Assembly: GCA_016124445.1 (NCBI GenBank)
Contig: WGNR01000012.1
Span: 186,001 to 250,000, forward strand
DNA from: a bacterium
Lineage (GTDB): Bacteria; Planctomycetota; Planctomycetia; Pirellulales; Pirellulaceae
DNA length: 64,000 nucleotides
Reading direction: 5' to 3'
Part shown: piece by piece, positions 1 to 8,540 of the stretch
Layout of the letters: the number at the start of each line of letters is the position of its first letter
Position numbering within the stretch: the stretch's first letter is position 1
Notes under the pieces: generated by a model
Seen by the model: only the letters and a program-made list of their open reading frames with translations
Database searches by the model: none
What the model was told of the DNA's origin: nothing
Made by a program: the position numbers and the translations under genes

Positions 1-635
1 TTTTCGAACAGCCGCTCTACGTTTTTGCTCTTCTGCTCTTCCAACGCTTCGATTGCCACCGCTTCGCTGACGGATGCCTTTAAGGTCTCCGCCTTGGCCG
101 CCGAGATTACCGTTTGTGCTCGGGCCATCTTCAGCTCCGCTTGCCGCATGGCAACTTGCTGCTTGGCATAAAAAACTGGATCGCCCGCCTGGAAACCAAT
201 GTCTTGCCCGTTGTTGGCCTCGGCCTGTCGCAGTGCGATCTCGATTTTCAGCCGCTGGGCCTTGGCCCGCTGCACGTCGATCTCGCTGCCTCGACCAGCC
301 AGGCCTTGTGCCTTGACGACATCCTCCATCTTTGCGGCTTCCTTCAAGCTTCGTTTTAGGATCGCGATCGCCTCTTCATTCGACCGGCAGTAATCGAGTT
401 CGGCGTCGAGTAGCTCCACATTCGCCCGGTAGACCTCTTCGTAAGGTGCCCGGCCGGACTTCAAGGCATGTTCGGCAAGCTCGACCACTTTTCGCAGAGC
501 ATCGACCCGTTCGCTCCTCAGGTCGGGCTTTTGTTCTGCTTCATCGGCAGCAGAAACACTCGCCGTCGAATTGACGAGCAGCAAAGTTAGCGACACCATT
601 GCGAACGCAGATCGACCGAAGCGATGACAGGGCAT
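1..635 (-). CDS. Secreted coiled-coil protein, N-terminal part only (cut by window edge)
   Basis: Reading the minus strand from the ATG at 635 gives 211 codons without a stop, running off the left edge. The first 30 residues form a signal peptide (hydrophobic stretch MVSLTLLLV, then small residues ending SVSAAD). The rest is a long charged helix rich in Ala, Glu, Lys, Gln and Arg (for example VKAQGLAGRGSEIDVQRAKA), typical of an extended coiled coil. This resembles the helical arms of TolC-family or periplasmic adaptor-associated proteins in Planctomycetes, but no diagnostic motif lies in the visible part, so the role is not settled. It could equally be a stand-alone periplasmic helical protein. 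The gene is followed on the left by unseen sequence and preceded by a 99-base gap. Confidence 0.7.
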   Translation of the reverse strand, partial: MPCHRFGRSAFAMVSLTLLLVNSTASVSAADEAEQKPDLRSERVDALRKVVELAEHALKSGRAPYEEVYRANVELLDAELDYCRSNEEAIAILKRSLKEAAKMEDVVKAQGLAGRGSEIDVQRAKAQRLKIEIALRQAEANNGQDIGFQAGDPVFYAKQQVAMRQAELKMARAQTVISAAKAETLKASVSEAVAIEALEEQKSKNVERLFE

Positions 636-734
636 CGAACCTCTCCTGAAAACTCAAGAACAGCAGGGCAACAACTTCGGTTATAGGAAATGCCGAGCGG
701 CGCGGTCAAACATTTGCGGTCGAGAGTCCGTCAA

Positions 735-2075
735 TCATTTGCCAGTCTTCGATTCCTGATCGTGCATCAGATTCTGTAGCGCTTCGCTCCAGTCTTTCGC
801 CCCGACGATGGGCAGCGCAAATGCGAACGCTTCGTCTTCCTCGGGCGTACCGGCCGCCTTGAAAACCTTGTAGATCTTCCGCTTCTGGTCTGGCTCACAG
901 ATGCTGCCGGGCTTCCTGGTCCACAACCCCACCTTCAAGGCCCCCTCGTGAGCATGATCGACGTGGCGATGCAAAATGAACGCATCGATGCCCGGAAGGC
1001 TTTCAACCTTTTTGTAGGCCAACGCGAATGCGGCGGCCTGTTCCGCTTCGCCGTTGGGGCGTGATTCATCACAATGGAAGCCTTGCTCCGAAAGGATCAC
1101 CCGTCGCGGCTTGCCCTCGAAAAGCATTGGCTTTTGCTGAAGGTAATCGGTCAGCACCTCCAAGTTGCGAAACGTGATACAGGGCGTTTCGAAACTGTGC
1201 AGCGAAAACTTCTCGTCCAACCAGAAACGAGGCTTCAGCAGCGGGGCAGGGTAGGGATGGTAAGCCACATCCCAATCGAAGTCCCCCAGCTTTTTCACCT
1301 GGCTGGCGAAGCGATCGATCAATTCGCGGCCTGGTAAAGTTTGCGACGAATCGCCATGCGGGTAACGCTGGTTCCACCAATGTTCCAGCGAGATGTAAAC
1401 CCGAGCATTCGCCGAACACTTCCGCACGGCCTTGTGAATTAATCGCACCGCGCGTTCGTACTGAGTAACAACCTGATCAGGAGTCGCATGCCCCATGTTG
1501 GCCCAGTGCCAATGCGAGTTGACTTCATTGCCGCAGATATAACCCCACACGCGGCCATGCCCCCGATCGCTACTGTAACGATGGGCCAAAAACTCGATAC
1601 ATGCCTCCAGTGCCTGACGTCCTTCAGCCGTCGTGGTATTGAACATGCCGATCGGACCAGTCGCTTTCTCGCCGGCGGCGTAGTCAGGATGCAGCATCAG
1701 TTGGTCGCGATCGGGTTCGCCCGAAGCGTACGTCAGCAGGATCAGCGTCACGACAATTCCTTGATCGCTGAGCCGTTTGACCTGATCGTCGAGATGTTTG
1801 ACCAGAGCCGGCGAGAACGCATACTCGGTCCCGTCGACCGTCCAGCGCGGACCTCGACGATTGCCCTTCAGATCGATCAACCGGGTGAGATTGACATTCA
1901 GCGTGGCATGCTGAATCCCCAACGAGATCGCATCGTCGACCATTTGGATCTGAATACCCTTCTTGCTGGTCGTCTGCGGGTAAGGCTCCTGATTAGGAAT
2001 TTGTGCCGAAGCAGCGTGCGCGAGCAGAAAGGTAACGACGATCGTCGGGAACGCAAGGCGAGCAATATTGTTCAT
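735..2075 (-). CDS. Secreted DUF5722 glycosidase-like protein
   Basis: 446 residues from the ATG at 2075; an upstream in-frame extension was rejected because it overlaps the preceding gene and precedes a clear signal peptide (MNNIARLAFP...AHAASAQ). The mature part reads as a TIM-barrel glycoside-hydrolase fold of the DUF5722 family. Two glutamates sit in the positions expected for a retaining glycosidase: E184 in YICGNEVNSH (acid/base) and E330 in VILSEQGFHC (nucleophile). This assignment of the pair is inference from GH-A clan architecture. It is probably exported and acts on a polysaccharide or glycoside of unknown identity. It is the last gene after the DUF4198/Kelch gene, with a 121-base gap, so it may be part of the same transcript or separately expressed. 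Confidence 0.8.
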   Translation of the reverse strand: MNNIARLAFPTIVVTFLLAHAASAQIPNQEPYPQTTSKKGIQIQMVDDAISLGIQHATLNVNLTRLIDLKGNRRGPRWTVDGTEYAFSPALVKHLDDQVKRLSDQGIVVTLILLTYASGEPDRDQLMLHPDYAAGEKATGPIGMFNTTTAEGRQALEACIEFLAHRYSSDRGHGRVWGYICGNEVNSHWHWANMGHATPDQVVTQYERAVRLIHKAVRKCSANARVYISLEHWWNQRYPHGDSSQTLPGRELIDRFASQVKKLGDFDWDVAYHPYPAPLLKPRFWLDEKFSLHSFETPCITFRNLEVLTDYLQQKPMLFEGKPRRVILSEQGFHCDESRPNGEAEQAAAFALAYKKVESLPGIDAFILHRHVDHAHEGALKVGLWTRKPGSICEPDQKRKIYKVFKAAGTPEEDEAFAFALPIVGAKDWSEALQNLMHDQESKTGK

Positions 2076-2196
2076 CGAGTAGAGTCGATCAGACAGGAAA
2101 AAAAGTTTGCGAGGCGAAACCTCCAGCTTATTTCGATTCACGATTGTTGGCCAACCGTGGGGAAGCAAGCTGGAGGAACAACCTCGCAAATCGTCG

Positions 2197-3840
2197 CTAT
2201 TTTCCTGATTTTCGGTACTTCGAGACGTCCAAAATCTCGACTTCCTCGAATTTGCCGACTTCCATGTTCGCTCCACCTACCATCAACAGGTGGTCCTTGT
2301 CGACCGGCAGCATGCGATGGAAGAAGCGGGCCGTGGGCGTGTTGTCGACAACTTCCCACTTCGACCCATCGGCCGACAGTCGCTGCAAGGTTCCCTTGAT
2401 GGTCGAAACGAACAGTTCGCCACCAACGTCGAAAGCCGAGGCCCCGAAGCCCGTAATACCGCCAGCCTTTTTATCATCGCCGACAATCACCAGGTTTGGT
2501 CCCTGGGTCCACGTCTGCGTCTTGGGATCGAAGACATCGGTACGGGTCGTCGGACCACCTTCTTTTTGCATCCCGCCGATTGCATAGATCTTGCCGTCAT
2601 GGGCTGCTACGGCCAGGGCTCTTCGTTGGAATGGCGGCTTGGGCAACGCTTCCCACTTAAGCGGCGTCTTCGACAGATCAAGCTTCCAGGCCGTTTCGTG
2701 CCAGACACTCTCTGCGTCGCCTGCCATCTTCCAACCGCCAATCACATAGATGACGTCTCCCAGCAGGGCGGCATCGAACGAAGATCTTGGCTGCGGCAAA
2801 CTGGGGAGTTGCTCCCACTTGTTGGACTTCGTATCGAATGCGACCACGGTGTCGAGCGACCACAAGTCGTCTTCTTCCCCCTTGGCATTCTTCGCCGTGA
2901 ATCCGCCGATCCGGTAAAGCTTGTCCCCATGAGCGATCAGTGCCAGACCTTGCGAGTGTGGTCCTTCGGCCAATTCCTGCCACTTGCCGGTCTTCAAATC
3001 GAGCGAGAGCAGTTGATTGCCCTGTTCCAGGAGCGAGTACGAATGAGCACTGCCGGTATGACCGCCGAAGATATACAACCGCCCGTCGAGCATCGCTCCG
3101 CCGAAGCTGGTCACGCCTTGGGCCATCGGTTCCAGTTTGGGGGCTTCGGTGGGCTGCTCCGACTTGGCGTTCATGGCCAGGGTAGCGTAGTGACGTGTTT
3201 CGGAAAACGGCTTGCCCTTGAGCTCACCCGGCTTGCTTTCAATGACCCGGGCACGAATCGAATACGTACCTGACTCGCTGAAGGGAAGGTTGATGTGCCC
3301 AGCCTGATCGGTCTCGCCGGTCACTTCATCCCCTTTGGGGCTGATCGATTTGACTTCTGCCTTGGCGGCAGGCTTCCCTTCAAAGATCACGCTGAGTTGG
3401 AGCTTGTCTCCATCCAGCTTTGGAATCAGATTGAGCGCTGGCGGTTGCGGCACGTCCGCCAGATCCCACAGCGGCGATTGCGATGGACCTGACTTCGCGT
3501 AGTATTTGAGCCGAAACGTTTTGTCCCCTCGCTCTATCACGCCCAGATCGTGGGTCGCTTCGACCAGGCAAGCCGGATCGGCAAGCTTGGCCCAAAGGCG
3601 ATCTTCGTCCCGGACCAGATCAAGTTTCTGAACGCTTCCATTGGGACCAATCGAACGAACCTGGGTCCCTTCAACCATCTTCAACAGATCGGGATCATCC
3701 GGCTCGGCGGACTCGCCGAAATAGACATCGACACTGGTCGACCCGTCCTGGGCGGTCGACGGCAAGAGCCAGATGAAATGAGCGTGAGCATTACCGGTAA
3801 GCATGATCAGCAAAAGGGCCGTGGCTAAGAGGATTCGCAT
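2197..3840 (-). CDS. Secreted DUF4198 - Kelch repeat fusion protein
   Basis: 547 residues with an N-terminal signal peptide (MRILLATALLLIMLTGNAHA) directly followed by HFIWLLP, the usual beginning of mature DUF4198 proteins. Residues about 21-220 match DUF4198, a family described around nickel/cobalt uptake and other periplasmic metal functions. Residues about 235-540 carry repeated Kelch blades with the GG...W pattern (IYIFGGHT, LYRIGGFT, IYVIGGWK, IYAIGGMQ, LLMVGGAN). A Shine-Dalgarno AAGGTGA precedes the ATG. It lies 26 bases after the small lipoprotein gene, so both are probably co-transcribed with the DUF1559 gene. The fusion suggests a periplasmic or surface binding protein; the ligand is not evident. 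Confidence 0.85.
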   Translation of the reverse strand: MRILLATALLLIMLTGNAHAHFIWLLPSTAQDGSTSVDVYFGESAEPDDPDLLKMVEGTQVRSIGPNGSVQKLDLVRDEDRLWAKLADPACLVEATHDLGVIERGDKTFRLKYYAKSGPSQSPLWDLADVPQPPALNLIPKLDGDKLQLSVIFEGKPAAKAEVKSISPKGDEVTGETDQAGHINLPFSESGTYSIRARVIESKPGELKGKPFSETRHYATLAMNAKSEQPTEAPKLEPMAQGVTSFGGAMLDGRLYIFGGHTGSAHSYSLLEQGNQLLSLDLKTGKWQELAEGPHSQGLALIAHGDKLYRIGGFTAKNAKGEEDDLWSLDTVVAFDTKSNKWEQLPSLPQPRSSFDAALLGDVIYVIGGWKMAGDAESVWHETAWKLDLSKTPLKWEALPKPPFQRRALAVAAHDGKIYAIGGMQKEGGPTTRTDVFDPKTQTWTQGPNLVIVGDDKKAGGITGFGASAFDVGGELFVSTIKGTLQRLSADGSKWEVVDNTPTARFFHRMLPVDKDHLLMVGGANMEVGKFEEVEILDVSKYRKSGK

Positions 3841-3866
3841 GGGTTCACCTTAAGATTTTATCGCGG

Positions 3867-4310
3867 CTATCGCCGATTGGTTTTCGTTAAATCGAATTCA
3901 AAATGGTTGGGGGAGTCAACGGAGATTGTTTCCGTCAGTTGACTTTGTGTGTTGTAAATCGGAGGAATCACGACGACGTCAATTTTGCGGATCCTCGACT
4001 CTTTGAGGCGTGTCAGCGCCGTTTCGTCATCCATGGCAAACCCACCATCATCGGTCGACTCGATCTCGATCCGATGCCTTCCGACCGCTGGGCCGTGTGG
4101 GGCATCGACCTTGAAAGTTCCGTCGACGATGCTGATCGACGTTTTGCCACCCTGACCTCCGGCAAGCGGCACGAAGCGGATTACGCCCTGCTTCAGAGGA
4201 ACCCCTTGCCAGGTTACATGGCCTTCGACAGCAGCACGAGGAATTCCGTCGCCAGACTGGCTGCACCCACAGCATACAAAAAGTAGCAGGATCAGCACTC
4301 TAGAATTCAC
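3867..4310 (-). CDS. Small lipoprotein with carboxypeptidase-regulatory-like beta fold
   Basis: 147 residues from a GTG at 4310. This start is preferred over the upstream ATG at 4328 because a strong ribosome site (GGGGAGG, six bases before GTG) lies within the end of the DUF1559 gene, and because it gives a clean lipoprotein signal ([12 protein letters not shown]). The start overlaps the DUF1559 stop by 11 bases, so translation is probably coupled. The mature part ([22 protein letters not shown]...) is the transthyretin/carboxypeptidase-regulatory-like domain that very commonly follows DUF1559 genes in Planctomycetes. Function is unknown; it is probably an envelope partner of the DUF1559 protein. 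Confidence 0.85.
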   Translation of the reverse strand: MNSRVLILLLFVCCGCSQSGDGIPRAAVEGHVTWQGVPLKQGVIRFVPLAGGQGGKTSISIVDGTFKVDAPHGPAVGRHRIEIESTDDGGFAMDDETALTRLKESRIRKIDVVVIPPIYNTQSQLTETISVDSPNHFEFDLTKTNRR

Positions 4311-5229
4311 CGACGACCTCCCCTCCATTGCGCGTCGCGAGGGAATCGAGCAAGCTGGCATCGATCGTCTCGGAAACAAACCGAACCGATCCATCCGTCA
4401 ACGTGAACTGCACGCCGCCAACATGATCGCTGCGAAACGTGCGCGTCCAGTTGGGGTCAAAGATTCCATCCCCTTGGACGTCGTGAGGATTGAAGCCGTA
4501 CTGGGTCGTGCAGGTCGTCGAGCCGGGATAGGGATTCGACCAGTAGGTAAACGAGTAACGCGACTGCCCGTTACAACTTCCGCTAGAGAACTGATAGTCA
4601 GGCAAGTTATAGGCAGTTTCGCCAATCAACAGCGTATTGCTTGTCCCATCGATCACATCGCGAAACTTGGTCCGGCCAGGCGTGCTGTCGGTATAGACAA
4701 TTGCCCCATTCAAGGTCGGGCGAGTCGAGCCGTAGAAAGACCAGTATTGGTTGAAGTCGACCGATCCGATCGAGGCCGCATAGTTCCCTGGGGCACGATT
4801 CGCATCGGAATCGCAGCTGGGTACTTCTCGGCGAAGGGGGGAAGAAGGGCAGAGGTAAAAGGGCAGTTTCTGAGCAACGACTTGCTGGTTTTCCGGATCG
4901 GAATTTCCTTTGGTGAAGTCGTACAGCTTGAACGCGTTGGCCTGTTCGATCATCGGCAAGATGCTCGTGAACAGACTCGACCCACTCAGGCTCGAGTAGG
5001 CGACCCCGCTGGAGTTCGCATTGGGGAACATCTTGAAGGTGTCGTGATAGTTGTGGATCGCCAGCCCAATCTGCTTGAGATTGTTCAGGCATTGCATCCG
5101 CCGAGCCGCTTCGCGAGCTTGCTGAACCGCCGGCAACAGAAGAGCCACCAGGATCCCAATGATGGCGATCACGACCAGTAGCTCGATGAGAGTAAAACCG
5201 CTTCGAGAGCGGGACGATCGGACGGACAT
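4300..5229 (-). CDS. DUF1559 pilin-like protein
   Basis: 309 residues. The N-terminus has the type IV pilin/pseudopilin signature: a short basic leader, then [20 protein letters not shown] as the hydrophobic helix with the glutamate at the usual fifth position. The segment [10 protein letters not shown] and the C-terminal [16 protein letters not shown] are diagnostic of DUF1559. The leader is probably cut by a prepilin peptidase and the protein inserted in a membrane or surface fibre; the biological role of this large planctomycete family is not established. A very strong ribosome site (GAGGAGG) precedes the ATG. It heads a probable operon with the lipoprotein and the DUF4198/Kelch gene, and a Fur-box-like palindrome lies about 105-120 bases upstream. 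Confidence 0.95.
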   Translation of the reverse strand: MSVRSSRSRSGFTLIELLVVIAIIGILVALLLPAVQQAREAARRMQCLNNLKQIGLAIHNYHDTFKMFPNANSSGVAYSSLSGSSLFTSILPMIEQANAFKLYDFTKGNSDPENQQVVAQKLPFYLCPSSPLRREVPSCDSDANRAPGNYAASIGSVDFNQYWSFYGSTRPTLNGAIVYTDSTPGRTKFRDVIDGTSNTLLIGETAYNLPDYQFSSGSCNGQSRYSFTYWSNPYPGSTTCTTQYGFNPHDVQGDGIFDPNWTRTFRSDHVGGVQFTLTDGSVRFVSETIDASLLDSLATRNGGEVVGEF

Positions 5230-5333
5230 AGCGACCTCCTCAGGTGAATACTGAAATGGGCCATTCCGAAGGAACGGCGCCGGTACCTGAGCTGGCTAGC
5301 TGCCGAGAAGGTCACTTGCGAGCAGTTATTAAG

Positions 5334-5352
5334 ACTGAGACTTATTCTCAAT
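5334..5352 (-). promoter_or_regulatory. Fur-box-like operator
   Basis: The core TGAGACTTATTCTCA (5336-5350) is a 7-1-7 inverted repeat that differs at one position from the classic Fur half-site pair TGAGAAT-N-ATTCTCA. It is embedded in an AT-rich stretch within the otherwise GC-richer gap before the DUF1559 gene. Known: Fur proteins bind such 7-1-7 repeats under iron sufficiency. Inferred: iron (or another Fur-family metal) represses the DUF1559 - lipoprotein - DUF4198/Kelch operon. Confidence 0.55.
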
Positions 5353-5447
5353 AACCAAAGCAGCTTGTCAACGGGCCCCGTAGAAGATTTCCAAGAATCC
5401 GCCAAAGACTGGCAATTGAGAGGCTGAACACGGGAATGCTCCACGAA

Positions 5448-5475
5448 AAAAGCCCTGGAAATGGCCAGGGCTTTT
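5448..5475 (-). terminator. Rho-independent terminator after the small basic protein gene
   Basis: Perfect 11-bp stem AAAAGCCCTGG / CCAGGGCTTTT with a 6-base loop, followed on the minus strand by a run of six T. It lies about 30 bases after the stop at 5507. Confidence 0.85.
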
Positions 5476-5506
5476 GATCGGTTCGAGCAAGGTCGACAGG
5501 CAAAAA

Positions 5507-5713
5507 CTACTTCTTGCCGTCTTCTTCTTTGACCTTCTTCTTCTTCTTCATCGAGATCTTTACCACTTTAGTCTTGGGCAGACCGATTGGCGAAGTCGAT
5601 TCGTCGCTGAAGGCTCCCTTGGCCTTCATCTGGGCGATGCGCTCGCTGCGTTTCAGCACGCTGCGGGTCGAAATACCGCCCCGCTTCACTTTCAGGCTTT
5701 TGTCGATGGTCAC
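5507..5713 (-). CDS. Small basic protein of the PVC type
   Basis: 68 residues starting at GTG 5713 with the ribosome site AGGAGA nine bases upstream. The sequence begins MTIDKSLKVKRG, has a central IGLPKTKVVKIS and ends in a lysine-rich tail KKKKKVKEEDGKK. This matches the short basic proteins shared by Planctomycetes, Verrucomicrobia and Chlamydiae (TIGR04137-like; recalled, not searched), which have been suggested to associate with ribosomal RNA. It is a single-gene unit with its own ribosome site and a strong terminator, consistent with high expression. Biochemical function is unproven. Confidence 0.85.
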   Translation of the reverse strand: MTIDKSLKVKRGGISTRSVLKRSERIAQMKAKGAFSDESTSPIGLPKTKVVKISMKKKKKVKEEDGKK

Positions 5714-5881
5714 GGCTACTCTCCTGGACTATGCGATATCAGGCGGCTAACTGGGGTCCGCCGATGGTTTCATTGCTCTATAGCGTGGATTTCCGACCGA
5801 AGTGGAAACCCGCCATGATACCAGCACGCCGATTGGCGTCAAGCGGTAACCGGCCCCTGCTGGTGGTGGAAAACGATCGGC

Positions 5882-6760
5882 TTAAGCATCGACCTTTTTG
5901 ATCTTCTGCAGCCGGACAAGCATCTCCCGGGCCGTTTCGGGCCGCTCACGGGGATCTCGCTTGAGGCACTGCATGATCAGCTCCCCCAGCTCCCGATTCA
6001 ACTTCGGCCTGAGTTCGAAGATATCGGCCGGCGGAACGGTATCGTGATGCAACGCATCCCGCCCGGTGCCTTCGGTCGACGCCCATGGCAACTGATAAAC
6101 CAGTAGACGATACCCAGTCACGCCCAGCGAAAAGATATCGACCCGCTGGTCGGTGGAACGCCGCCGGACGATCTCGGGAGCCATGTAGTTGGGCGTCCCG
6201 GTGCGATTACCTGGGGCCATGAATTCGGGCTTGGCTGGCAATGTCAGGCCAAAGTCAATCAGCTTGCAGGAACGGCAGTCAGGGGCCGCGATGAAGTTAC
6301 GGGGACAGATGTCGCGGTGAATGTAGCCAGCCTCGTGGACGCATGCCAACGCATCGGCCATCTGCCGCAACAGCAACACCTGCTTTCCTTCCAACATTGG
6401 GTCGCGATCGATGACCAGCGAATTGAGCCCTTTGCCTTCCAGATACTCCATCAAGACGTACTGCTGTCCGGTCGTCACCAACCCATACTCGAGCGTGCGC
6501 ACGATGCATGGATGGGTCAGCGACATGGCGATTTCCCCTTCCTTGGGCCGCGTCAGGCCGGTGAAGCGAGAATCGAAGAATTGCTGCTTTTCGAGGTCGA
6601 GGACCTTCAGTCCTAACGTCCGGCCGGTGGAATGTTCGCGAACCTTAAAGAATTCGCTCATCGTGCCAGAGACCGCCTCTTTTAAGATTTGGAACCGCGA
6701 AGCAATGTCGAGCTTCGGCTGTCCGGCGAAAAAAGAGGTAAACTTCTTCAGCAGGCTCAT
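5882..6760 (-). CDS. Cytoplasmic serine/threonine protein kinase with altered catalytic loop
   Basis: 292 residues forming a kinase domain only, without transmembrane or sensor part. Seen: nucleotide-anchoring lysine K52 in TLGLKVLD, alpha-C glutamate near KEGEIAM, HRD at 148-150, DFG at 169-171 and APE at 194-196. The glycine loop is degenerate (SGTMSEFFKV). The catalytic loop reads HRDICPRNF, so the lysine usual two residues after HRD (HRDLKPEN) is a cysteine. Known: that lysine stabilises transfer of the gamma phosphate; its loss can lower but need not abolish activity. Start at ATG 6760 lacks a clear ribosome site. Neighbours give no clue to the target. Confidence 0.85.
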   Translation of the reverse strand: MSLLKKFTSFFAGQPKLDIASRFQILKEAVSGTMSEFFKVREHSTGRTLGLKVLDLEKQQFFDSRFTGLTRPKEGEIAMSLTHPCIVRTLEYGLVTTGQQYVLMEYLEGKGLNSLVIDRDPMLEGKQVLLLRQMADALACVHEAGYIHRDICPRNFIAAPDCRSCKLIDFGLTLPAKPEFMAPGNRTGTPNYMAPEIVRRRSTDQRVDIFSLGVTGYRLLVYQLPWASTEGTGRDALHHDTVPPADIFELRPKLNRELGELIMQCLKRDPRERPETAREMLVRLQKIKKVDA

Positions 6761-6993
6761 GAGAGGAAGGGACTCGCGCGATCAGGGAAACTTGAAATGG
6801 ATATTCAAATTTAGGCCCCTGAACGCTTCCCCGCTCGCAAAATCAGCGCATAGCAGCCTGATTAAAAACTGGGGGATGGTCTTGTATTGTCTGTTCCGGT
6901 GCCTCTGACCCCACTTTATGCTGGCAGGATGCCAAACACAAGCGGCCGCTGATGAACATTCTTTCGGCGGCTGCGGGCCTTAACACCAGAAAG

Positions 6994-7848
6994 CTATTTG
7001 CCGCAGTAGTCGATTGCGCGGGCAATTTCGAGCTTCAGCTTGTTCCGGGGAACGATCCGGTCGACGAAACCGTGTTCCATCATGAACTCGCTAGTCTGGA
7101 AACCTTCGGGCAGATCGATGCGGATCGTGGCTTTGATCGTGCGCGGACCGGCAAAACCGACGAGGGCCTGCGGTTCGGCAAAGATCAAATCACCCAGGGA
7201 AGCAAAGCTGGCCGCAACGCCCCCCATGGTTGGATTGGTCAAAACGGAAATGAACAGCCCGCCTGCTTCGTGGAATCTCGCCAGGGCGGCGGTCGTCTTG
7301 GCCATCTGCATCAGCGAGTAAATCCCTTCGTGCATCCGAGCACCACCGCCGGAGCCGCTGATGATGATCAACGGCAGGTCCTGGGCCGTGGCTCGTTCGA
7401 TCAGCCGCGTCAGCTTCTCGCCGACGACGCTCCCCATACTTCCCATGATGAACGCACTATCGGTCACGCCGAAAGCAACGCGGCGGGCACGAATCATACC
7501 GCAGCCGGTCAGTGCCGCATCGCGGAGCCCCGTTCGCTTTTGCTCAGCGATGACGCGCTCTGGGTAGCCCTTCTTGTCTTTGAAGTTCAGCGGGTCAAGC
7601 GACGTCAGGTCGGCGTCCCATTCCTCGAACGTCCCGGTATCGAGCACTTGTTCGATTCGCTGCTGGGCGGAGATGGTCCAGTGGTAGTCACATTCCGGAC
7701 AAACACCTAGGAGCTGTTCCGCCTGCTTGCGGAAGATGGCTGCCTGGCAGCTGGGGCATCGTTGCCACAGGCCTTCGGGCACACCGCGCTTCTTTGGCTT
7801 GCCTGATTCTTCGGTTTGAGTTGTAACTTCCGAAGATACCGATGCCAT
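6994..7848 (-). CDS. accD: Acetyl-CoA carboxylase carboxyltransferase subunit beta
   Basis: 284 residues. AccD with AccA transfers the carboxyl group from carboxybiotin to acetyl-CoA, giving malonyl-CoA for fatty-acid synthesis. Seen: the N-terminal zinc finger (RCPSC...GVCPECDYH), the crotonase-fold core with [12 protein letters not shown], and [14 protein letters not shown]. Start choice: the ATG at 7848 has a good ribosome site (GAGGA, eight bases upstream) and puts the first zinc cysteine near residue 31, as in other AccD proteins. An in-frame ATG at 7968 would add 40 Lys/Ser-rich residues and overlap the preceding gene by 26 bases; I consider it less likely but possible. It closes the rpe - phosphatase homologue - accD operon. 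Confidence 0.95.
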   Translation of the reverse strand: MASVSSEVTTQTEESGKPKKRGVPEGLWQRCPSCQAAIFRKQAEQLLGVCPECDYHWTISAQQRIEQVLDTGTFEEWDADLTSLDPLNFKDKKGYPERVIAEQKRTGLRDAALTGCGMIRARRVAFGVTDSAFIMGSMGSVVGEKLTRLIERATAQDLPLIIISGSGGGARMHEGIYSLMQMAKTTAALARFHEAGGLFISVLTNPTMGGVAASFASLGDLIFAEPQALVGFAGPRTIKATIRIDLPEGFQTSEFMMEHGFVDRIVPRNKLKLEIARAIDYCGK

Positions 7849-7942
7849 ATTGGATTCCTCGACTGACGTTGTCTTCAACTTTTCAGTGTTCAGCTTTTCA
7901 GTTTCCTGGTTCTTCGCCGCAGACTTCTTGCTGGACTTGGAC

Positions 7943-8524
7943 TTAGGAGACGACTGCGTTTTTTTCATATTGAATCAATTCCCACCATCCACATCGACGC
8001 TCTGCTTCCCACAGATCACCGAAATCAGTATGGAGTATCTCGCTGCGGATGATGGAGGCTAATGGCTCAGGGGCAACCACGATCACGTTGTTTTCGCCCT
8101 TTTGGTGCTTCTTCCATATCTTGTCTAAGACGTTCTGGACACGCAAGCGCACCTCGGCCAAGGTCTCCCCTTGGGGGGGGCAGACCGCCTCTGGCTTTTC
8201 CTGCCACAGTTTATAGACGGTGGGCTGATTCTGCTTTACCTCAGTAAACAGCTTTCCCTGCCAGAGACCCGCATTCAGGTTGGCAAGATTGTCCAACGGA
8301 CGGACTTTCTTGCCTAATTGCTTGCCGAATGCTTCGGCGGTCTGCAGACAGGCCGGGCACGGACCGCAGTAGATGGCAGCGATCTGCAACTCTTGAAGCT
8401 GCCGAACCATCTCTGAGGCTTGACGTGTCCCTTCTTCGGTCAGGGGTACCGCCAGACGACTGCGAATGCGACCTTGAAAGTCATATTCAGTCTGGCCAGG
8501 TCGAACGAGCACGATACGCAACAT
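7943..8524 (-). CDS. Histidine phosphatase-superfamily protein lacking the catalytic residues
   Basis: 193 residues with the full phosphoglycerate-mutase-like fold signature, but the active site is dismantled. The RHG catalytic motif is RPG ([10 protein letters not shown], residues 2-14), so the phosphate-accepting histidine is Pro9. The second histidine, normally in VVSHG, is replaced in VVAPEP (residues 149-154). The arginine of the usual SPLxRxxQTA segment is lost ([11 protein letters not shown]), and the catalytic glutamate of GEWEG is Gln89 (GLWQG). Non-catalytic family features ([19 protein letters not shown]) are intact, so this is a conserved pseudoenzyme rather than a decayed gene. 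It sits 16 bases after rpe and before accD, suggesting a binding or regulatory role there. Confidence 0.9.
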   Translation of the reverse strand: MLRIVLVRPGQTEYDFQGRIRSRLAVPLTEEGTRQASEMVRQLQELQIAAIYCGPCPACLQTAEAFGKQLGKKVRPLDNLANLNAGLWQGKLFTEVKQNQPTVYKLWQEKPEAVCPPQGETLAEVRLRVQNVLDKIWKKHQKGENNVIVVAPEPLASIIRSEILHTDFGDLWEAERRCGWWELIQYEKNAVVS

Positions 8525-8540
8525 GGCAAGGTGGTCTCAA

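Noticed and set aside
1488..2399. Plus-strand open frame of 303 codons
   Set aside because: Lies opposite the DUF5722 and Kelch genes, which have signal peptides and recognisable motifs.
6941..6950. 10-base palindrome AGCGGCCGCT after accD
   Set aside because: Contains a plain NotI-type GC palindrome with no T-run or conserved context; too short to count as a regulatory site.
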